A stretch of 64,000 nucleotides of DNA from SLRI01 sp942491185. GTDB taxonomy: Bacteria; Pseudomonadota; Alphaproteobacteria; Geminicoccales; Geminicoccaceae. Position 1 is the first letter of the stretch, and every line of letters begins with the position of its first letter. Of the stretch, positions 60,423 to 64,000 are shown one piece after another. The position numbers were made by a program, and so were the translations under genes. The notes below the pieces were generated by a model, which did not search any database, was not told where the DNA came from, and saw only the letters and a program-made list of their open reading frames with translations. The DNA lies in NCBI GenBank assembly GCA_942491185.1, contig CALOAB010000004.1:1-64000 (forward strand), in the 5' to 3' direction.

Positions 60423-62522
60423 TCAGCCACGCTCACGGCTCCGCGCAGCAATCGAGGCCTCGACGGCCGCCGCGCCGCTCTCCCGCTCGCCGAGGGTCGA
60501 AGCGCTGCCGAGGTTGTTCTGGGTCTGGGCCCAGTCCAGCGGCACGCGCTCGCGGGTGCGTTCCAGAAGGGCGGCCTCGTAGGCCTGGACGGCGCGCTCG
60601 AGGGTCGCGGTGCCGCTCTCCCGCTCGCCGAGGGTCCGAAGGGCAGCGCCGAGATTGTTCTGGGTCGCGGCCCAGTCCAGCGGGACGCGCTCGCGGGTGA
60701 GTTCCAGGAGGGCGGCCTCGTAGGCCTCGACGGCGCGCTCGAGGGTGGCGGTGCCGCTCTCCCGCTCGCCGAGGGTCCCAAGCGCGGTGCCGAGATTGTT
60801 CTGGGTCGCGGCCCAGTCCAGCGGGACGCGCTCGCGGGTGCGTTCCTCGAGCGCCGCCTCGTAGGCCTGGACGGCGCGCTCGAGTGTGGCGGTGCCGCTT
60901 TCCCGCTCGCCGAGGGTCAGAAGCGCATTGCCGAGATTGTTCTGGGTCATGGCCCAGTCCAGCGGGACGCGCTCGCGGGTGCGCTCCAGAAGCGCGGCCT
61001 CGTAGGCCTCGACGGCGCGCTCCAGCGTCGCCGTGCCGCTCTCCCGCTCGCCGAGGGTCCCAAGGGCAATGCCGAGATTGTTCTGGGTCATGGCCCAGTC
61101 CAGCGGCACGCGCTCGAGGGTGAACTCCAGAAGGGCTGCCTGAAAGGCCTCGACCGCCCGCTCAAGCGTCGCCGTGCCGCTCTCCCGCTCGCCGAGGACG
61201 CGAAGCGCATTGCCGAGATTGTTCTGGGTCTCTGCCCAGTTCAGCGGCACGCGCTCGCGGGTCCGTTCCAGGAGGGCGGCCTCGTAGGCCTCGACCGCCC
61301 GCTCGAGGGTCGCCGTGCCGCTCTCCCGCGCGCCGAGGGTCCAAAGCGCGTTGCCGAGATTGTTCTGGGTCGTGGCCCAGTCGTCGGGGCGGGTGTCGCG
61401 CGGGGCGAGGCCGAGGGCCTGCTCGTAGGTGGCGATGGCCTCGGCGAGGGCGGCGTTGTCGCCGAACTCGTTGCCCTGGTCGTAAAGCGCTTTCGCCTGT
61501 GCGAGGCGGTGGCACCAGCTCGTCTCGGGGTCGAAGGCGGTGAGGTCGGCGGCTTCGGCGAGGAGGGTGGCGGCGTCGCGGTAGCGGAGGTCGAGGCGCT
61601 CGATCGCGGCCTGCGTCGGCTAGCAGAGCGCCGCTTCCTCTCGCGGCTGGTCGGCGAGGCGTGCCGGGCCGGAGCTGCTGGCGGCTTCGCGGACGAGCAG
61701 GCGCGGGCGTCGTCGAGATCGCCCCCTGGTCGTGGTCGCCAAGGGCGAGGGCGGCGTAGGCCTCGCGCGCTTGGCCTCGATCGGTCGGCGGTCTGCGAGC
61801 CTGCCAACCTCGCGGAGGGCGACGAAGTCTCGGCGATCTCGGCGAAGCGGTTCGGCAAGCTGGGTGATTCCACCGGCTGCTCGCCGAGGATTGCGAAGAA
61901 GCGGGCGACGGCCTCGACCCGGAGATGGCTGGTCGCCGGCAGCAGGGCGTCGAGGCGGGCGAGCAGGGCCGCGCGGTTGCCGGCATCGGGCGAGGCCGCG
62001 AGGCGGACGATCTCGACGACCTGGTCGTTGGGCATGCCGCAGACGACCTGGATGGCGCTGTCCATGATATCGCCCTGGCTCACCACCGAGCAGTCGGCGC
62101 GGATCTCGGTGCCGCCGATCCTGGCGTGCTGCTATCGCCGGAGCCGCGCCTCGTCTGATGGTGCTGTCCTCGACATTGCCGCCGACGCCGACGCCGTTCT
62201 CGACCGAGATGCGGGTGCCGGCAAAGGCCAGCACGAGCAGCAAGCCGCCGATGACGATGGCGACGAGCAGCGCCACCTCGATGCCGGAGAGACCGTGCCT
62301 GCCGCCGATGCTGACATTGCCGCCGGCGGCGATGCCGCCGCGGTCGGCGCTGATCGATCGGCTTGTCGGCTTGCCGCCGGAGCTGCGCGGGAAGAAGAAC
62401 TTGATGACCGCCCAAAGCCCGCCCGCGACGACGACGAGGCCGCCGCCGAGCCAGGCGAGTGTTTGTTGGTTGTCCGGATCGCTGAGGAACGCCCAGAGCG
62501 TCTCCAACCGCAACCTCCTCAC
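60423..62522 (-). pseudogene. Membrane-anchored TPR-repeat protein, several frameshifts and an internal stop
   Basis: The N-terminus (62522) has a helix (WLGGGLVVVAGGLWAVIKFF), a spacer and a second helix (VALLVAIVIGGLLLVLAFAG). After a shift near 62130 the chain continues as MDSAIQVVCGMPNDQVVEIV, VARFFAILGEQPVESPSLPN. Further shifts lie near 61850 and 61790, and a TAG at 61620-61622 interrupts the frame that resumes as ERLDLRYRD. From about 61610 to 60423 the frame is clean: six to seven 47-residue repeats of the form PLDWA.TQNNLG.AL..LGERESGTATLERAV.AY. Only the repeat part is intact. Confidence 0.75.
60480..61400. repeat. Tandem 141-bp coding repeats (TPR array)
   Basis: Six to seven direct repeats of 141 bases encode the 47-residue TPR units. 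Each contains a nearly invariant block reading GAGAGCGGCACGGCGACCCT or close variants on the minus strand. The high nucleotide identity, beyond protein conservation, suggests recent expansion or gene conversion within the array. Confidence 0.75.
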
Positions 62523-62598
62523 GCTACGGCTGAATCCTAGCAGCGCGGCTGGCGCAAAGAAACCGCCAACGCCCCATCGCCAAAGTAACGGTGGGGCT

Positions 62599-62619
62599 CG
62601 GGGAGGCGATGCCTCCCCG
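62599..62619 (-). terminator. Terminator-like hairpin after the LysE gene
   Basis: CGGGGAGGC (62599-62607) pairs perfectly with GCCTCCCCG (62611-62619) around GAT, 26 bases beyond the LysE-family stop. No T-run follows on the minus strand. It separates the exporter gene from the TPR gene start. Confidence 0.45.
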
Positions 62620-62644
62620 ACTTCTTCCCTTCCCCCTCAGCCGC

Positions 62645-63271
62645 TCAAGACGTGGCGCGACGCAGCGAGACGGTCAGGAGGCCGGCGCCGATGAGGAGGC
62701 TGCCGCCGATGCGGTTGACCGTGCGTTGCACCGCCGGGCGACGGATCAGCCGCCGGGCGCTCGTGGCCAGGCCGGCATAGGCCGCGGCATTGAGGGTCGC
62801 GAGGACGAGGAACGTCGCTTCCATGACGATGAACTGGCCGAGCAATGGCCGGGCCGGGTCGATGAATTGCGGCAGGAAGGCGACGAAGAAGACGATGCTC
62901 TTGGGGTTGAGGGCGGTGACGAGCCAGGTGTGCGCCAGCATCCGCCCGCCCTTGATCGGCGCCGCCTCGGGCATCTCGGCCGTCGCCACCGGCGCCCGCC
63001 AGAGCTTGATCCCGAGATAGATCAGGTACGCCGCACCCACCCACTTGAGCACGGTGAACAGGGCGGCCGAGGTCGCGAGCAGCACGCCGAGCCCGAGCAG
63101 CGACGCCGTCATCGCCGTGAAGTCGCCGAGCGCCACGCCGGCCGTGGTCGCCGCCGCCGCCCGCTTGCCTTGGCCCAGCGCATAAGCCACGACCAGCAGC
63201 ACCGTCGGCCCCGGAATGGCCAGCATCACCGCCGATGCCGCGGCAAAGGCGAGCCACATCTCCAGCCCCAT
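62645..63271 (-). CDS. LysE/RhtB family amino-acid exporter
   Basis: 208 residues with six predicted helices. The family signature is at the N-terminus (AIPGPTVLLVVAYALGQGKR, GVALGDFTAMTASLLGLG), and the central ALNPKSIVFFVAFLPQFIDP is conserved. Members export amino acids such as homoserine, threonine, lysine or leucine by proton exchange. It diverges from a sugar-binding protein gene across 164 bases. The substrate is not predictable. Confidence 0.9.
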   Translation of the reverse strand: MGLEMWLAFAAASAVMLAIPGPTVLLVVAYALGQGKRAAAATTAGVALGDFTAMTASLLGLGVLLATSAALFTVLKWVGAAYLIYLGIKLWRAPVATAEMPEAAPIKGGRMLAHTWLVTALNPKSIVFFVAFLPQFIDPARPLLGQFIVMEATFLVLATLNAAAYAGLATSARRLIRRPAVQRTVNRIGGSLLIGAGLLTVSLRRATS

Positions 63272-63435
63272 GACCGTCCCCTCCAGGAATGTGCCGTCTG
63301 TGTCGGCGTCAACAAAGAGACGTCGACGACTATTTCAGGACAACGCCCCTTACCGCGACCGGATTGCATGGTGCCTTGCCGCGCGGTTTCGTGGCATACT
63401 GGCATGAAATAGTCACGTGTGAGGGGAGGAAGAGC

Positions 63436-64000
63436 ATGGCGCAGACCAGCCGATCCGGCTTCCTGGCGCTGGCGACCATGGCCGTCATGGCCGGGTCCGC
63501 GACGGCCGCCGATCTCAGGATCGCGGTGGGTGACACGGGCGAGGCGCTGACGCTGTTGCGCGGGCATCTCGACCAGTTCGAGGCGGAGAGCGGGCACGCG
63601 GTCGAGATCGTGCCGATGCCGTCCTCGACCACCGACCAGCTGGCGCAATACCGGATCTGGCTCGCCGACGAGAGCCCCGAGGTCGACGTCCTCTTCATCG
63701 ACGTCATCTGGTCCGGCATGCTTTCGGGTCACCTGCATGACTTGTCCGATGCCGCTGCCGACGTCATCGACGCGCATTTCGAGCGGATCGTCGCTTCGCA
63801 GACCGTGGACGGCAAGCTCGTCGCCATTCCCTACTACACCGATGCGCCGGCGCTGTTCTATCGAACGGACCTGCTCGACGCGCACGGCAAGACGCCGCCC
63901 GCGACCTGGGCCGAGCTCGGTGAGACGGCGCAAGAGATCATGGAGGCGGAGCGTGCCGCCGGAAACAGCGACCTTTGGGGCTTCGTCTTCCAGGGCGGGC
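63436..64000 (+). CDS. Sugar ABC transporter solute-binding protein (ThuE-like), cut by the window end
   Basis: ATG 63436 follows GGGGAGGAAGAGC. A signal peptide ends at SATAAD; the mature part reads LRIAVGDTGEALTLLRGHLD, VDVLFIDVIWSGMLSGHLHD and AIPYYTDAPALFYRTDLLDA, the pattern of family 1 binding proteins for trehalose/maltose-type sugars (ESVDVFQIDVVWPG in relatives). The frame is open to the window end at residue 188; permease genes are expected beyond. Confidence 0.85.
   Translation, partial: MAQTSRSGFLALATMAVMAGSATAADLRIAVGDTGEALTLLRGHLDQFEAESGHAVEIVPMPSSTTDQLAQYRIWLADESPEVDVLFIDVIWSGMLSGHLHDLSDAAADVIDAHFERIVASQTVDGKLVAIPYYTDAPALFYRTDLLDAHGKTPPATWAELGETAQEIMEAERAAGNSDLWGFVFQGG

Noticed and set aside
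60480..61400. CRISPR-like regular repeats
   Set aside because: The 141-bp period is coding, the spacers are parts of the TPR unit and there are no cas genes; it is a protein repeat array.

Overview
The window is GC-rich chromosomal DNA of a Gram-negative bacterium. Periplasmic signal peptides, lipoproteins, a porin, a TRAP transporter, an AsmA protein and FtsH all fit that. The gene families (TRAP uptake with uxuAB, cytochrome P460, DUF1656/FUSC/HlyD efflux, LysE, repeated TPRs, a P4-type integrase) point to an alphaproteobacterium, possibly near Rhodospirillales/Geminicoccales. That placement is inference from gene content; no rRNA or tRNA gene was found to support it.

Layout. (1) 0.5-8.0 kb: a sugar-acid catabolic locus with a GntR/FCD regulator, uxuA-uxuB on the minus strand, and divergently a TRAP transporter (dctP carrying two frameshifts, dctQ, dctM) plus a zinc polyol/sugar-acid dehydrogenase. 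Together they fit uptake of L-gulonate or L-idonate and conversion through fructuronate and mannonate to 2-keto-3-deoxygluconate. (2) 8-10.7 kb: a decay zone with a frameshifted DksA/TraR-type zinc finger gene, a DUF2141 tail, a GST, a duplicated protein tail, an IS3 remnant and a frameshifted DUF488 gene. (3) 10.8-14.0 kb: a periplasmic redox cluster with two tandem cytochrome P460-like c-type cytochromes, a DUF4142 protein and a cupredoxin, divergent from a LysR regulator. (4) 14.4-24.7 kb: small secreted proteins and lipoproteins with internal paralogy, cut by IS1380 and IS630 remnants. (5) 24.8-33 kb: a solute-binding protein, a Kbp/YgaU-like BON-LysM protein, an AI-2E-family transporter, a secreted alpha/beta hydrolase, an ABC ATPase remnant, an internally deleted IS3 element and a glutamate-receptor-type potassium channel. 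(6) 33.1-51.6 kb: after an orphan P4-type integrase, two paralogous AraC regulators bracket a FUSC/DUF1656/HlyD efflux set and a Na+/H+ antiporter. Then follow glutamate decarboxylase, an AspT-type antiporter, a membrane protein, a class II amidotransferase, a solute-binding protein, a DcaP-like porin and a small lipoprotein. This looks like a pH-homeostasis, glutamate and GABA block. (7) 51.7-64 kb: an amidase, an SH3 protein, threonine aldolase, AsmA, an accessory FtsH, gluconate 5-dehydrogenase, a decayed TPR gene, a LysE exporter and the start of a sugar-binding protein.

A strong theme is decay. At least five recognisable genes carry frameshifts (dctP, DksA/TraR-like, DUF488, ABC ATPase, TPR protein), and several others exist only as fragments. 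Either the region is eroding through IS-driven rearrangement, or the sequence contains indel errors; intact long genes between the broken ones argue that at least part is real. The most interesting candidate systems are the P460/cupredoxin/LysR cluster, the AraC-controlled efflux plus glutamate decarboxylase block with a shared upstream motif, and a recurring two-cysteine secreted module of unknown function.
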